A stretch of DNA of 64,000 bases, from contig JAFWDV010000009.1 in NCBI GenBank assembly GCA_017515985.1, positions 110,832 to 174,831 on the forward strand, given 5' to 3'. The stretch's first letter is position 1, and each line of letters starts with the position of its first letter. A program made the translations under genes and the position numbers. The notes beneath the pieces are model-generated. The model saw only the letters and a program-made list of their open reading frames with translations, was not told the DNA's origin and did not search any database. Shown piece after piece: positions 38,321-47,460 of the stretch. This stretch comes from Clostridia bacterium (GTDB lineage: Bacteria; Bacillota; Clostridia; TANB77; CAG-508).

Positions 38321-38566
38321 TTAAGTATTTGTCCGTGTTTTTGAATCTCTCTGCATCCCTCTTGATATCATTTTCGCACCTTGTGTTTCAATCAAGCTCT
38401 CTACGTATAATCCTGAAACTTTTTGCATATTTTGCCAGAAAACCTGCGAATTTGGAATATCCAATTTAACTAAATACTCAAATATTTTTCGTTTTAGATT
38501 ATTGAGTATACTATCATTCACTCGCTCTCTATAGCCTTTGTCGGTTGGAACCTTACCTCTTTCCAT
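38321..38566 (-). CDS. N-terminal fragment of the disrupted HExxH protein
   Basis: The 81-residue frame starts at ATG 38566 after AAGGAG (MERGKVPTDKGYRERVND). The first ATG of the longer frame at 38605 has no ribosome site. It ends MQRDSKTRTNT in what looks like out-of-frame sequence. Deleting one A from the TCAAAAACA run near 38340 continues it as DSKHGQILKRDEIAIDKSF, straight into the metallopeptidase frame. The three fragments would form a protein of about 685 residues. Confidence 0.5.
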   Translation of the reverse strand: MERGKVPTDKGYRERVNDSILNNLKRKIFEYLVKLDIPNSQVFWQNMQKVSGLYVESLIETQGAKMISRGMQRDSKTRTNT

Positions 38567-38689
38567 AAAAAACTCCTTATCATTTGTTTGAATATATTTT
38601 CTCATTTAGCACTTTTAAAGTCAAGAACAAAAAGCAACCTAGATTTTTGCTAAAAGCCAAAGGGAACAGCTTTGGTATCAATTTTTTTA

Positions 38690-38760
38690 ATTGCCACCAG
38701 AACCGTCCCCTTTTGCTTAATTTCACTTAAAAAAATGAGTCCGTCCCTAAATTTTAAGTT
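38690..38760. repeat. GGGACGGA-core dispersed repeat, copy 3
   Basis: Contains GAACCGTCCCCTTTTGC and then AAAAATGAGTCCGTCCC, ending in TAAATTTTAAG at the ileS stop codon. It sits at the 3' end of ileS. Confidence 0.75.
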
Positions 38761-41511
38761 TTATTTTAAAGCTTCGCTACATCTTTTGCAAATAGTTGGA
38801 TGCTCAGGATTTAATCCAACTGTTGGAGAATACATCCAACATCTTTCACATTTTTCTCCTTCTGCAACTTCCACTTTTATATTAGCTTTTCCTTGAACAA
38901 TTTCAAGTCCTGAAACAATAAATACCGTCATCAATAGATCTTTATTATCATTTAAGAATTTGAAATCATCACCTTCTGCTGATAAAACAACTTTTGCATT
39001 CAATGAATGACCTAAAATTTTAGCAGCTCTTGCTTCTTCAAGAACTTTAGCAACATCTTCTTTAAGTTTTAATATTTTATCCCATTTAGCTTCTAATTCT
39101 TTATTATCAAACTTAGGATTTACTTCTGGATAGAATGCAAGCATTACACTTTCAGCATTTTCGCCATCTTTATGTTTCATAAATTTCCATATTTCTTCGG
39201 CAGTAAATGCTGTCATTGGAGCAAGTATCCTTACTAGGCTATTCAATATTTCATACATAGCAGTTTGAGCAGCTCTTCTCTCTACAGAATCTGTCTTTGC
39301 AGTATATAATCTATCTTTGATTATATCTAAATAGAAGTTACTCATATCAACTACGCAGAATGTATTAATTGCTTGATATGCTCTATTAAATTCATACGCA
39401 TCATATGCTTTTGTACATTCAACAATTAATTTATTTAACCTTGTTAATGCCCATTTATCGATTTCCAATAAATCTTCATATGCTACAGGTTTATTCACAT
39501 CAAAATCACTTGTATTTCCAAGTATATATCTTGCTGTATTTCTTATCTTTCTATAAACCTCAGAAACTTGCTTCAATATTTCTTTAGAAACTCTTACATC
39601 TGATTGATAATCTGATGATAAAGCCCATAATCTTAATATATCAGCACCATATTCTTTAACAATATCTTGTGGGTCAATACCATTTCCTAAAGATTTATGC
39701 ATTTGTCTACCTTGTGCATCAACTGTCCATCCATGTGTTAAAACCTCTTTGTATGGAGCTTTTCCTGTTACAGCAATTGCAGTTAATAATGAAGATTGGA
39801 ACCATCCTCTATATTGATCAGCACCTTCTAAGTATAAATCTGCAACCGGCAAACCACGCTCTTTTACAACACTTTGATGAGTTGAACCAGAATCAAACCA
39901 AACATCCATAATGTCTGTTTCTTTTCTAAACTCAGTTCCTCCACATTTTTCGCACTTAGCACCATCTTCAATTAAATCTTTAACGTCTAACTCAAACCAA
40001 CAATTAGTTCCTTTTTCTCTAACTAAATCTATAACTTTAGCCATGCTCTCATCAGTAACATGAGGAGCATTACATTTTTCGCAGTAGAATATTGGAAGTG
40101 GAACTCCCCAAGTTCTTTGACGAGAAATACACCAATCATTACGCTCTTCAATCATTTTAGTGATACGGTCTTCGCCCCATCCTGGAATCCATCTAACATT
40201 CTTTATTTCATCCAAAGAATCTTTTCTAAACTTATCTATTGAAGCAAACCATTGCTTTGTAGCTCTGAATATAATTGGCTTTTTACATCTCCAACAATGT
40301 GGATATGAGTGATTTACCTTCTTAGAAGCAAGTAATAAATCATGTTCATCAAGCCATTTAGTTATTTCTTTATTCGACTTAGCGTAGAACATTCCATCAA
40401 AAGGTCCAGCTTCCTCAGTTTGATGACCTTTATCATCAACACAAACTATCATATCTAAACCATTTTTCAAACCACATGCATAATCCTCTTTACCATAACC
40501 AGGAGCTGTATGAACCATACCAGTACCAGTTTCTAAATCAACATCAATAGTATCACGACTTCCCATAACAACTTTAGATTCTCTTGGTAGGAATGGATGC
40601 TTACATCTAACACCTTCTAATTCCTTACCTTTAAATTCTTTAATTGTTGTGTAATCTTTTATTTCAGCTTCTGCCATAACTTTATCGACTAGCTCAGTAG
40701 CCATGACAAGTTTTTCGCCATTAGCATCAACCAAGCTATATTTAAAGTCTGGATTTAGTGTAATACCTGTATTTCCTGGTAATGTCCATGGAGTAGTTGT
40801 CCAAATAACGAAGAATGTATCTCTTTCATCAAATAAGCCAGATCCTTCTATAACAGGGAACTTAACGTATACTGTCTCTGAATCAACATCTTTATATTCA
40901 ATTTCTGCTTCAGCAAGAGCTGTTTCGCAATCTGTACACCAATAAACAGGCTTTAAACCTTGATATATATATCCTTTTTTATACATAGTTCCAAAAACTT
41001 TTAGTTGCTCAGCTTCTACACGTGGCTGATATGTTATGTATGGATTATTCCAATCAGCAAGTACACCAAGTCTTCTAAAACTATTTGTTTGTAATTTAAT
41101 ATATTCCTTGTTAAAGCTCTTACATGCATCTCTGAATTCTGTAACAGGTGTCTCTTCCCTATTCAAACCTAGTTTTTCAATAGCTTTTCTTTCTGTAGGC
41201 ATGCCGTGAGTATCAAAACCAGGTATAAATGGAGTATAATAACCTCTTAGATTTTTGTATCTAACTATTGTATCTTTTAGAACTTTGTTAAGAGCATGAC
41301 CCATATGTAAATCACCATTTGCATATGGAGGTCCATCATGTAAAACAAAAGGAGTCTTTCCTTCGTTTTTCTTTAACATTTTTTCGTATAAATCATTTTC
41401 AAAAACTTCTTCAAATATCTTTGGCTCGTTTTCTGGTAAATTTCCTCTCATAGGGAAATCTGTTTGTGGTAAATTAAGTGTTTTACCATAATCCTTCTTT
41501 TCTTCACTCAT
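38761..41511 (-). CDS. ileS: isoleucyl-tRNA synthetase
   Basis: This 916-residue class I synthetase charges tRNA-Ile. The HIGH-type motif is in PPYANGDLHMGHALNK (HMGH) and the KMSKS loop reads RQMHKSLGN. The editing domain includes TTTPWTLPGNTGITLNPDF (part) and the tRNA-binding C-terminus has two zinc-knuckle pairs, CERCWMYSP and CKRC. Length is normal for the bacterial type. The ATG has AAAAGGAG upstream. It is controlled by an upstream T-box leader, and three copies of the dispersed repeat lie around it. Confidence 0.98.
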   Translation of the reverse strand: MSEEKKDYGKTLNLPQTDFPMRGNLPENEPKIFEEVFENDLYEKMLKKNEGKTPFVLHDGPPYANGDLHMGHALNKVLKDTIVRYKNLRGYYTPFIPGFDTHGMPTERKAIEKLGLNREETPVTEFRDACKSFNKEYIKLQTNSFRRLGVLADWNNPYITYQPRVEAEQLKVFGTMYKKGYIYQGLKPVYWCTDCETALAEAEIEYKDVDSETVYVKFPVIEGSGLFDERDTFFVIWTTTPWTLPGNTGITLNPDFKYSLVDANGEKLVMATELVDKVMAEAEIKDYTTIKEFKGKELEGVRCKHPFLPRESKVVMGSRDTIDVDLETGTGMVHTAPGYGKEDYACGLKNGLDMIVCVDDKGHQTEEAGPFDGMFYAKSNKEITKWLDEHDLLLASKKVNHSYPHCWRCKKPIIFRATKQWFASIDKFRKDSLDEIKNVRWIPGWGEDRITKMIEERNDWCISRQRTWGVPLPIFYCEKCNAPHVTDESMAKVIDLVREKGTNCWFELDVKDLIEDGAKCEKCGGTEFRKETDIMDVWFDSGSTHQSVVKERGLPVADLYLEGADQYRGWFQSSLLTAIAVTGKAPYKEVLTHGWTVDAQGRQMHKSLGNGIDPQDIVKEYGADILRLWALSSDYQSDVRVSKEILKQVSEVYRKIRNTARYILGNTSDFDVNKPVAYEDLLEIDKWALTRLNKLIVECTKAYDAYEFNRAYQAINTFCVVDMSNFYLDIIKDRLYTAKTDSVERRAAQTAMYEILNSLVRILAPMTAFTAEEIWKFMKHKDGENAESVMLAFYPEVNPKFDNKELEAKWDKILKLKEDVAKVLEEARAAKILGHSLNAKVVLSAEGDDFKFLNDNKDLLMTVFIVSGLEIVQGKANIKVEVAEGEKCERCWMYSPTVGLNPEHPTICKRCSEALK

Positions 41512-41536
41512 TTAAAATCTCTCCTTTTCGTAATTT

Positions 41537-41565
41537 TTGGGGACGGAGCAAAAAATTTTTTTACT
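41537..41565. repeat. GGGACGGA-core dispersed repeat, copy 4 (in the ileS leader)
   Basis: GGGGACGGAGCAAAAAATTTTT-type element (core GGGGACGGAGC) lies between the T-box terminator and the ileS start, so it is part of the ileS message. Confidence 0.7.
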
Positions 41566-41607
41566 TCATTCCTATGACTTTATCAAACTAGAGCTCGAAA
41601 TAGAAAC

Positions 41608-41890
41608 AAAAAAGCTATTCGTCTCTAGCAAAAATACTAGGACGAATAGCAATAAATACTAATCCGCGGTACCACCTAAATTAATTAAATCTAGTTTGTG
41701 AACTACTAAACTTAATTCTCTCAAATCTTTTAACGCAAGAAATACGACTTAACTTACTTTATGTAATTTCAATTAAGCAACAATAAAGGTGATAACATAC
41801 AAATTATTATCTTACCGAAATTTCACCAAAGCTTCGGCTCTCTACAAGTTTTACTATGCATGTGTTGTCCTTTATAAAGTTTTTAATATG
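41608..41890 (-). ncRNA. T-box leader of ileS
   Basis: The conserved T-box sequence GGTGGTACCGCGG lies at 41664-41676 (minus strand). It is followed by a terminator (GCTATTCGTC / GACGAATAGC arms at 41614-41623 and 41641-41650, then T6) and preceded by a stem I region with AGAGAGCC. An ATC triplet in GTTATCACC at 41791-41793 fits an Ile specifier. Uncharged tRNA-Ile would pair with it and stabilise the antiterminator, switching ileS on during isoleucine limitation. Confidence 0.9.
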
Positions 41891-41896
41891 TTATTA

Positions 41897-41925
41897 ATAA
41901 TAACACCTTTTTATGTAATTTTCAA
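41897..41925 (-). promoter_or_regulatory. promoter of the ileS T-box leader
   Basis: On the minus strand TTGAAA (41920-41925) and TATTAT (41897-41902) are spaced by exactly 17 bp, just ahead of the leader. Confidence 0.7.
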
Positions 41926-41950
41926 GAGTTTTAATAAAAAAGAGCTAAAA

Positions 41951-42002
41951 AAGGGACGGACTCATTTTTTTGTTTCCCCCAAAAAATGAGTCCGTCCCCA
42001 AA
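41951..42002. repeat. GGGACGGA-core dispersed repeat, copy 5 (long hairpin)
   Basis: GGGACGGACTCATTTTTT and AAAAAATGAGTCCGTCCC form an 18-bp stem around a short loop, right after the lipoprotein gene's stop codon. It probably terminates that gene; with copies 3 and 4 it brackets ileS. Confidence 0.85.
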
Positions 42003-42005
42003 TTC

Positions 42006-42779
42006 TTAAGCTTTAAAATCAAAGAATCTCCATGTTATTTTGTTAACTGTCTTTGTTTGTTTATCAAATTCAAATTCGTAATATTTATAAGAACTTGCTT
42101 TATATGTGTATTTAATTCCTAAGCTTTCGTAAGCTTCTCTCATATCCTTTTCAGTTGGCTCTCCAAAAACAGCTTCTACGTCTTCCATAGAAGTTCCCAT
42201 TGTAATACCATTGCATACTGAAACAGATCCCTTAAGATTATCAGAATAATACTTATCAATTGAAAAACCACCTATAGTAGCTTCTGCACTTTTAACTGTT
42301 TCAGCATTAGTATTAACAGGAGTTACAGAAAATACTGTACGACTGTCTGAATTTTGGAAGTAACCTCCACCAATTAAATAATTGTTCTTTGGAAGATCCT
42401 TCTCAGCAGCTGCCTTATTTTGTGTGAATCCTAAAGTCTCTATTTCCTTAACTTTGCTATCTGTAGTAAATTTCTTTCCATTTATTTCTACGTAGTAGAT
42501 ATCTTTGTTATTTATATCTACACGTGTTTTATCTACAGCAGCTGTACTACTTGGTGTAGCAGTATTATTTACAGAGTTTGTAACATTGTTTGCTACTTCA
42601 TTATTTGAAGCAATATTGTTTACTTCGTTATTATAATTATTGTAACCACCTATAGGTCCATCTACCTGTTGATCTACCTTTTTCTTTTTAACTAAATCTG
42701 TTATCCCACATCCTGATAGTGTAAATACACTTGCAATTAGTATAATACTAACTAATAAAAATGATACTATTTTTTTCAT
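42006..42779 (-). CDS. uncharacterised lipoprotein
   Basis: The 257-residue protein has a lipoprotein signal peptide with lipobox LSGC (residues about 21-24, MKKIVSFLLVSIILIASVFT before it). A low-complexity Asn/Val/Thr linker (about 40-80) follows. The globular C-terminal part has a strand-rich repeated layout, with EINGKKFTTDSKVKEIETLG and TMGTSMEDVEAVFGEPTEKD (given in part). The latter resembles SmpA/BamE-like or DUF-type small binding domains, but I am not sure. It should be tethered to the outer face of the membrane. The terminator hairpin of the repeat family follows the stop. Confidence 0.7.
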   Translation of the reverse strand: MKKIVSFLLVSIILIASVFTLSGCGITDLVKKKKVDQQVDGPIGGYNNYNNEVNNIASNNEVANNVTNSVNNTATPSSTAAVDKTRVDINNKDIYYVEINGKKFTTDSKVKEIETLGFTQNKAAAEKDLPKNNYLIGGGYFQNSDSRTVFSVTPVNTNAETVKSAEATIGGFSIDKYYSDNLKGSVSVCNGITMGTSMEDVEAVFGEPTEKDMREAYESLGIKYTYKASSYKYYEFEFDKQTKTVNKITWRFFDFKA

Positions 42780-42842
42780 ATCAAAACCTCCTTAATAAAT
42801 TCTAATCTATTTTATTATCAAATTTAAAAATTGTCAACACAA

Positions 42843-43388
42843 CTATATGTCCATATAGGTAATTGTCCAATCATAATTTTGTAATGGAAAGATTGCCCCA
42901 CAATAATCGCATTTTCCATTATTATTTATATCGACACTTGCTCCACAAGAAGGACATTTTCTTGCAGTTCCTAAAGCTTTATTATTCTTAATTTTCTTGA
43001 AAACTATACTGCAATCATGCTCTGTTCTATAACTATTATTTCCAGATAAAAACTTTCTTGTTGATCTATCTAAGTAATATTCCAAAGCTTTCCAGTGGAC
43101 AGTTACGTCTATTTCAAAACAATCATCAAGCTCCTGGATACTATCTAGTGAAACGTTAGCAACATTAAGCTCATCATACATCTGTATTCTATTATTTGCC
43201 TGATCATCAGCAACTTTTTGAGCAATTTTGTTAAAAGTTTCATCATTAACGAAATGATTTATTCGCTCAGTTTTACCAGTTACCATTGATAATCTAATTT
43301 GAACAAATTCATTTTCCACTTTTGATTTAAATTTTGACTCAGAAAATTCTGAATCTTGCATTAATAAATTTTCTAATACTGTACTCAT
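42843..43388 (-). CDS. Tim44-like / zinc-ribbon protein, soluble paralog
   Basis: This 181-residue form has a Tim44-like domain (SKVENEFVQIRLSMVTGKTE, SIQELDDCFEIDVTVHWKAL) ending in a C-terminal zinc ribbon CPSCGASVDINNNGKCDYCG. It lacks the signal and membrane helix of its two upstream paralogs. The start is uncertain: neither this ATG nor the longer frame (to 43415) has a nearby ribosome site. The AGGAAAGGAG at 43441-43450 is separated from the ATG by a hairpin (43399-43439). It is downstream of the 314-residue paralog. Confidence 0.7.
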   Translation of the reverse strand: MSTVLENLLMQDSEFSESKFKSKVENEFVQIRLSMVTGKTERINHFVNDETFNKIAQKVADDQANNRIQMYDELNVANVSLDSIQELDDCFEIDVTVHWKALEYYLDRSTRKFLSGNNSYRTEHDCSIVFKKIKNNKALGTARKCPSCGASVDINNNGKCDYCGAIFPLQNYDWTITYMDI

Positions 43389-43398
43389 TATATATATC

Positions 43399-43439
43399 AG
43401 CAATCCAATCATCACTCAAGCATTGATAACTGGATTGCT
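43399..43439. promoter_or_regulatory. hairpin between the ribosome site and start of the third Tim44-like gene
   Basis: AGCAATCCA (43399-43407) pairs with TGGATTGCT (43431-43439), with a 4-bp inner stem. Folding would bring AGGAAAGGAG next to the ATG at 43388. No T-run follows, so it is not a normal terminator. Confidence 0.5.
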
Positions 43440-43490
43440 TCTCCTTTCCTCAAACTAAATCTTCTTTTTTCACTGTAGGCTATTTAAATT

Positions 43491-44435
43491 CTACAAGTAT
43501 CTTTGATTTACAGCTTGCTTCTCCGTTAATACCCATTCTGTATTATCTGAAACAATCTTTGAACCACAGAACTCACATACTCCTGAACCGTTGTAATCTT
43601 TTAGCTCTGCACCACAGCTTGGGCAATGAGTTAATTTAGCTTCATCATTCAAATTCTTTCTGAACTTCATAATGTAATCAACTCTCATTTTCTTCTTATT
43701 TTCGCCTCTAATTAGTTTGCCTGTATTGATATCTGCGATGTAATCATATTGATCAACAGTATATGCCACAGTTACAGTAATAATATTATTTTGTATATCT
43801 ACATTCATAATGTGAGATTCTACAAGTGACATATCCTTCATAACATTACGCTCACCTTTAACTTCAAGCGTATCTAGTTGTGATTGATACATATTGTACA
43901 TTTCATCTGGCATTAAATGTTTTACCTCATCTAGCTTAAAGTTCATCCAAGCTTCTTGAATCTTTGTATATGTGCTAAATGAATCCTTTATAAATTCATG
44001 TAGATTAAATGTTGGAATAACTTTCTTAATCATATCTTCGGCTTGTTTATTATCTAAGTAATTCTTCTTAATTACTGGTGGCTTTCTACTTCCACTTGTT
44101 GCTCCGAATATAATTGGTAATACAACTGCACCAGCCATTACTATAAGAAATATAAACATTGCAACTGCTAAAGCACCGCTTGAACGTCCACTTGATCCAC
44201 TACTAGAGCTACTTCTTGATCTGCTACTACTTGATCTGCTGCTACTTGAACTACTTCTACTTCTACTTCTACTACTACTATGACTACTACTATGACTGCT
44301 GCTATGACTCGTACTAAAACCAGAATCAGCAAACGTTGGCTTTTCATCTAACATCGTACACATTCCAAATATTGAGATAGCCATTATTGTAATTATAGCA
44401 AAGTACTTAAGAATTTTTTTAATTTTATTTTTCAT
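43491..44435 (-). CDS. Tim44-like / zinc-ribbon membrane protein with Ser-rich segment
   Basis: The 314-residue protein has a signal-anchor (about 10-28), an extracytoplasmic His/Ser/Arg-rich low-complexity stretch (residues about 40-85), a membrane helix (about 90-112), and a Tim44-like domain (about 130-270). It ends in a zinc ribbon, CPSCGAELKDYNGSGVCEFCG. The YQSQLDTLEVKGERNVMKDM stretch is nearly the same as in the upstream paralog (LEVKGEQNIMKD). Bacterial Tim44-domain proteins bind membranes and may help transport; no partner is known here. It lies about 110 bp downstream of the first paralog. Confidence 0.75.
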   Translation of the reverse strand: MKNKIKKILKYFAIITIMAISIFGMCTMLDEKPTFADSGFSTSHSSSHSSSHSSSRSRSRSSSSSSRSSSSRSRSSSSSGSSGRSSGALAVAMFIFLIVMAGAVVLPIIFGATSGSRKPPVIKKNYLDNKQAEDMIKKVIPTFNLHEFIKDSFSTYTKIQEAWMNFKLDEVKHLMPDEMYNMYQSQLDTLEVKGERNVMKDMSLVESHIMNVDIQNNIITVTVAYTVDQYDYIADINTGKLIRGENKKKMRVDYIMKFRKNLNDEAKLTHCPSCGAELKDYNGSGVCEFCGSKIVSDNTEWVLTEKQAVNQRYL

Positions 44436-44544
44436 ACTCTCATCAATTCCCTTTCATAAAAATAAGTTTATTTAGCTTATTGCTCTTTCTGTAACTGTAA
44501 ATATCTAGTAGGAAATAATCCCTACTAGATATTTTAATTACAAA

Positions 44545-45444
44545 TTATGCTCTAGTTTGATTTATTGTCTTTTTATCTGTTAGAACCCACTTAGTATTTT
44601 CAGAAACTAACTTAGATCCACAGTATTCACATGTTCCAGAGCCGTTCATATTTTCGATCTTAGCTCCGCAACTTGGACAATGATCAAGTGCTAATTTATC
44701 ATTTAATGTTTTTCTAAACTTCATTTCATATGTTACTCTCATCTTACTTGATGCTGAACCCCTTAGAACTTTTCCTGTTGATTGCTCAACTATATAATCA
44801 TAAAATTCTATAACGTAACCAGCTGTAATTGTAATATTATCATTTTGTTTAACAACATCTTTCAAGTATGCCTGAACTTGTTTGAAGTCTTTCATTATAT
44901 TTTGCTCACCTTTAACTTCAAGTGTATCTAATTGAGATTGATACATGTTGAACATCTCATCAGTGATAACTTCTTTAACATCATCAAGCTTAAAGTTCAT
45001 CCAAGCATTTTGTACATCTTTGTATATCTTGAATCCTTCACCTAAGAACTCTGCCTTATTGAAGTTTGGAATAAATTCTTTAATCTTATTATTTATTGCT
45101 TCATCATTTACATTTTGTACAACAGGTGTAGAGCTGCCACCTTTTTGAGATGAGCTAACTATAATCATAATTATGATAAATATTATAAAACCAAATATAC
45201 CACTAAAGATGCTTCCTCCGCCACCTCCGGAATAACTTCCAGAGCTATAGTCGTAGTCGTAACTACTACTGCTTCCCCAATCAGATGATGACGAACCACT
45301 ATCATAACTTGTGTCAAAACCAGAATCCGCAAATACAACATTTCTACGCATTGTATTGCTTGCAAACAATAAAGAAACACTTAGCACCAAAATTACAAGC
45401 AATTTTGAAAACAAAAATCTTCCTTTTTTATTCTTTTCTTCCAT
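44545..45444 (-). CDS. Tim44-like / zinc-ribbon membrane protein with Ser/Tyr/Gly-rich segment
   Basis: The 299-residue protein has the same layout as its neighbour: N-terminal signal-anchor (about 12-30), a Ser/Asp/Tyr/Gly-rich stretch (about 38-75), a membrane helix (FSGIFGFIIFIIIMIIV), a Tim44-like domain, and a zinc ribbon CPSCGAKIENMNGSGTCEYCG. It ends TNKTINQ-like (DKKTINQTRA). ATG 45444 has GGAGGAGAAAAT upstream; the longer frame is not supported. With the next two genes it forms a tandem paralog array, the product of duplication. Confidence 0.75.
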   Translation of the reverse strand: MEEKNKKGRFLFSKLLVILVLSVSLLFASNTMRRNVVFADSGFDTSYDSGSSSSDWGSSSSYDYDYSSGSYSGGGGGSIFSGIFGFIIFIIIMIIVSSSQKGGSSTPVVQNVNDEAINNKIKEFIPNFNKAEFLGEGFKIYKDVQNAWMNFKLDDVKEVITDEMFNMYQSQLDTLEVKGEQNIMKDFKQVQAYLKDVVKQNDNITITAGYVIEFYDYIVEQSTGKVLRGSASSKMRVTYEMKFRKTLNDKLALDHCPSCGAKIENMNGSGTCEYCGSKLVSENTKWVLTDKKTINQTRA

Positions 45445-45520
45445 ATTTTCTCCTCCGTTATAAGATATTCTTCTTACGTTCATAATTGCAAACTATTTTG
45501 TAAATATATAACATATTAAT

Positions 45521-46612
45521 TTAGACGTTAAATCTAAATAAAACAATGTCACCATCTTGCATTACGTAATCTTTTCCTTCAGAGCGAAGTAAACCTTTTT
45601 CTTTAACTGCATTCATAGAGCCTTCTCTCATCAAATCATCATATGAAACAACTTCAGCTCTTATAAAGCCTCTTTCAATGTCTGAATGAATCTTTCCAGC
45701 TGCCTGAGGAGCTTTTGTTCCCCTCTTTATTGTCCATGCTCTAACCTCTGGCTCACCTGCAGTTAAGAAAGACATAAGTCCTAATAATTCATAGCTTGAT
45801 TTAATAACTTTATCTAAACCAGATTCAGATAAACCAAGCATTTCAAGCATATCTGCCTTTTCTGAATCATCAATACTTGCAAGCTCTTCCTCAATTTTTA
45901 TGCATAGTGGGATAACCTCAGCATGCTCTTTTTTAGCAATTTCAATTACTTTCTTTACATTTTCATCATTTTCTGCGTCAGCTAATTGCTCTTCTGAAAC
46001 ATTAGCAATATACAAAGTAGGTTTTATGGTTAATAAAAATGCATCTTTTATTAGCTCATTTTCCTCTTCAGATAAATCTACCATTCTTGCAGTTTTTCCA
46101 GCTTCTAAAGCCGATTTTAACTTTTCCAAAACATCAATCTCTGCTTGATATTTTTTATCAGCCTTTAAATTTTTCTTAGCTCTTTCCAGTCTTTTTTCAA
46201 CAGTTTCAAGATCAGCAAAAATAAGCTCTAAATTTATTGTGTCAATATCTCTTACGGGATCTATGCTTCCATCAACGTGTACAACATTTGGATCTTCAAA
46301 GCATCTAACAACCTGTGCGATACTATCAACCTCTCTAATGTGTGATAAGAATTTGTTTCCTAATCCTTCACCTTTACTAGCACCTTTTACTAGTCCAGCA
46401 ATATCAACAAATTCTATAATCGCATGAGTAACTTTTTCTGGATTGTACATTTTAGCTAAATTATCTAGTCTTGAATCTGGTACCGGAACAACACCAACAT
46501 TTGGCTCTATGGTACAGAAAGGATAATTAGCACATTCAGCTCCAGCATTAGTTATTGCATTAAATAGCGTGCTCTTTCCAACATTTGGAAGTCCAACTAT
46601 TCCTATTTTCAT
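45521..46612 (-). CDS. ychF: YchF/OLA1-family ribosome-associated ATPase
   Basis: This 363-residue protein belongs to the Obg-related YchF family, which prefers ATP over GTP. It has the P-loop GLPNVGKSTLFNAIT, VDIAGLVKGASKGEGLGNKF, a coiled-coil insert (about 120-200), and a C-terminal TGS domain ending DYVMQDGDIVLFRFNV. YchF binds ribosomes and affects translation and stress response. Length is normal. It is probably monocistronic or leads the Tim44-like array 77 bp downstream. Confidence 0.96.
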   Translation of the reverse strand: MKIGIVGLPNVGKSTLFNAITNAGAECANYPFCTIEPNVGVVPVPDSRLDNLAKMYNPEKVTHAIIEFVDIAGLVKGASKGEGLGNKFLSHIREVDSIAQVVRCFEDPNVVHVDGSIDPVRDIDTINLELIFADLETVEKRLERAKKNLKADKKYQAEIDVLEKLKSALEAGKTARMVDLSEEENELIKDAFLLTIKPTLYIANVSEEQLADAENDENVKKVIEIAKKEHAEVIPLCIKIEEELASIDDSEKADMLEMLGLSESGLDKVIKSSYELLGLMSFLTAGEPEVRAWTIKRGTKAPQAAGKIHSDIERGFIRAEVVSYDDLMREGSMNAVKEKGLLRSEGKDYVMQDGDIVLFRFNV

Positions 46613-46737
46613 TTAATCAAGTCCTTTCATTTTGCAATTAATTGCATATTCTCCTATAATCTAACATAATTTTCGTATTTTATCAATAGAAAGAATTTGG
46701 AAAATTTCGAATAAAATAAAGTTTCTTTTATATTTTC

Positions 46738-47373
46738 TTACATTTCTTCAATTTCAACATTTAAGTTACTATCAACTTTAACGTTATACTTTTTGTTACT
46801 TCCATCTTTTTCTTTAACTGTCATAATTGTATTTCCGGTTTTTATACCTATAACGTTTATTGTATTAGGCCAAGCCGAAACGTACATATTTTTTGCTATA
46901 CCAGTGTCTTCAAAGTTAACTTCAATATCTTTTACGCTATTTTTAAAAGATATTGAGTCAGACTTAACCCTAACATTTTCTAATACTTGTGAATTAATAA
47001 TTTTTGCATTCAAGTTAGCATCTACACTAACTTCATATTTTCTAATATCAAGTACTTCCTCTGGATACATATCAATAACCCATACCTCTGTATTTCCTTG
47101 TTTTACACCCTCGAAATAATATAGATTATTAGTAGTATATCCTGTTCTATCTTTGTACTTACTTGTATCTTCATAATCAACTTTTTTTACTTTTAGTACA
47201 TTCTCATCTAAAATCATGTAACCTGTTTGATTGTATGTAGACCCGTTACTTGGAATATTTATACTAACATACTCCTTGTTTGGATCTAACTCATCTTTTT
47301 TACATCCAGTTAATACACCTATTAAACCAGTAAGCATCACAACAATTAACACAATATTAAAAACTTTTTTCAT
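46738..47373 (-). CDS. uncharacterised lipoprotein
   Basis: The 211-residue protein has a signal peptide with lipobox LTGC (MKKVFNIVLIVVMLTGLIGV then LTGCKK). The mature part reads like two Ig-like or BIG-type beta domains of about 85 residues (repeated VSVDANLNAKI and VKVDSNLNVEI endings, QGNTEVWVIDMY and KTGNTIMTVKEKD). This suggests an internal duplication of a beta-sandwich. It should face the outside. A GGAGG site precedes the ATG. Function unknown. Confidence 0.72.
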   Translation of the reverse strand: MKKVFNIVLIVVMLTGLIGVLTGCKKDELDPNKEYVSINIPSNGSTYNQTGYMILDENVLKVKKVDYEDTSKYKDRTGYTTNNLYYFEGVKQGNTEVWVIDMYPEEVLDIRKYEVSVDANLNAKIINSQVLENVRVKSDSISFKNSVKDIEVNFEDTGIAKNMYVSAWPNTINVIGIKTGNTIMTVKEKDGSNKKYNVKVDSNLNVEIEEM

Positions 47374-47460
47374 TATAAAAATGCCTCCATTTATTTTATA
47401 TCCATATTACTTAAAATACAAACAGATTTAAACCAGTAAATATTCTCCGTTATACCTTTA

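Noticed and set aside
46613..46737. Possible regulatory RNA between ychF and the lipoprotein gene
   Set aside because: No stable hairpin or conserved motif was seen in this AT-rich spacer.
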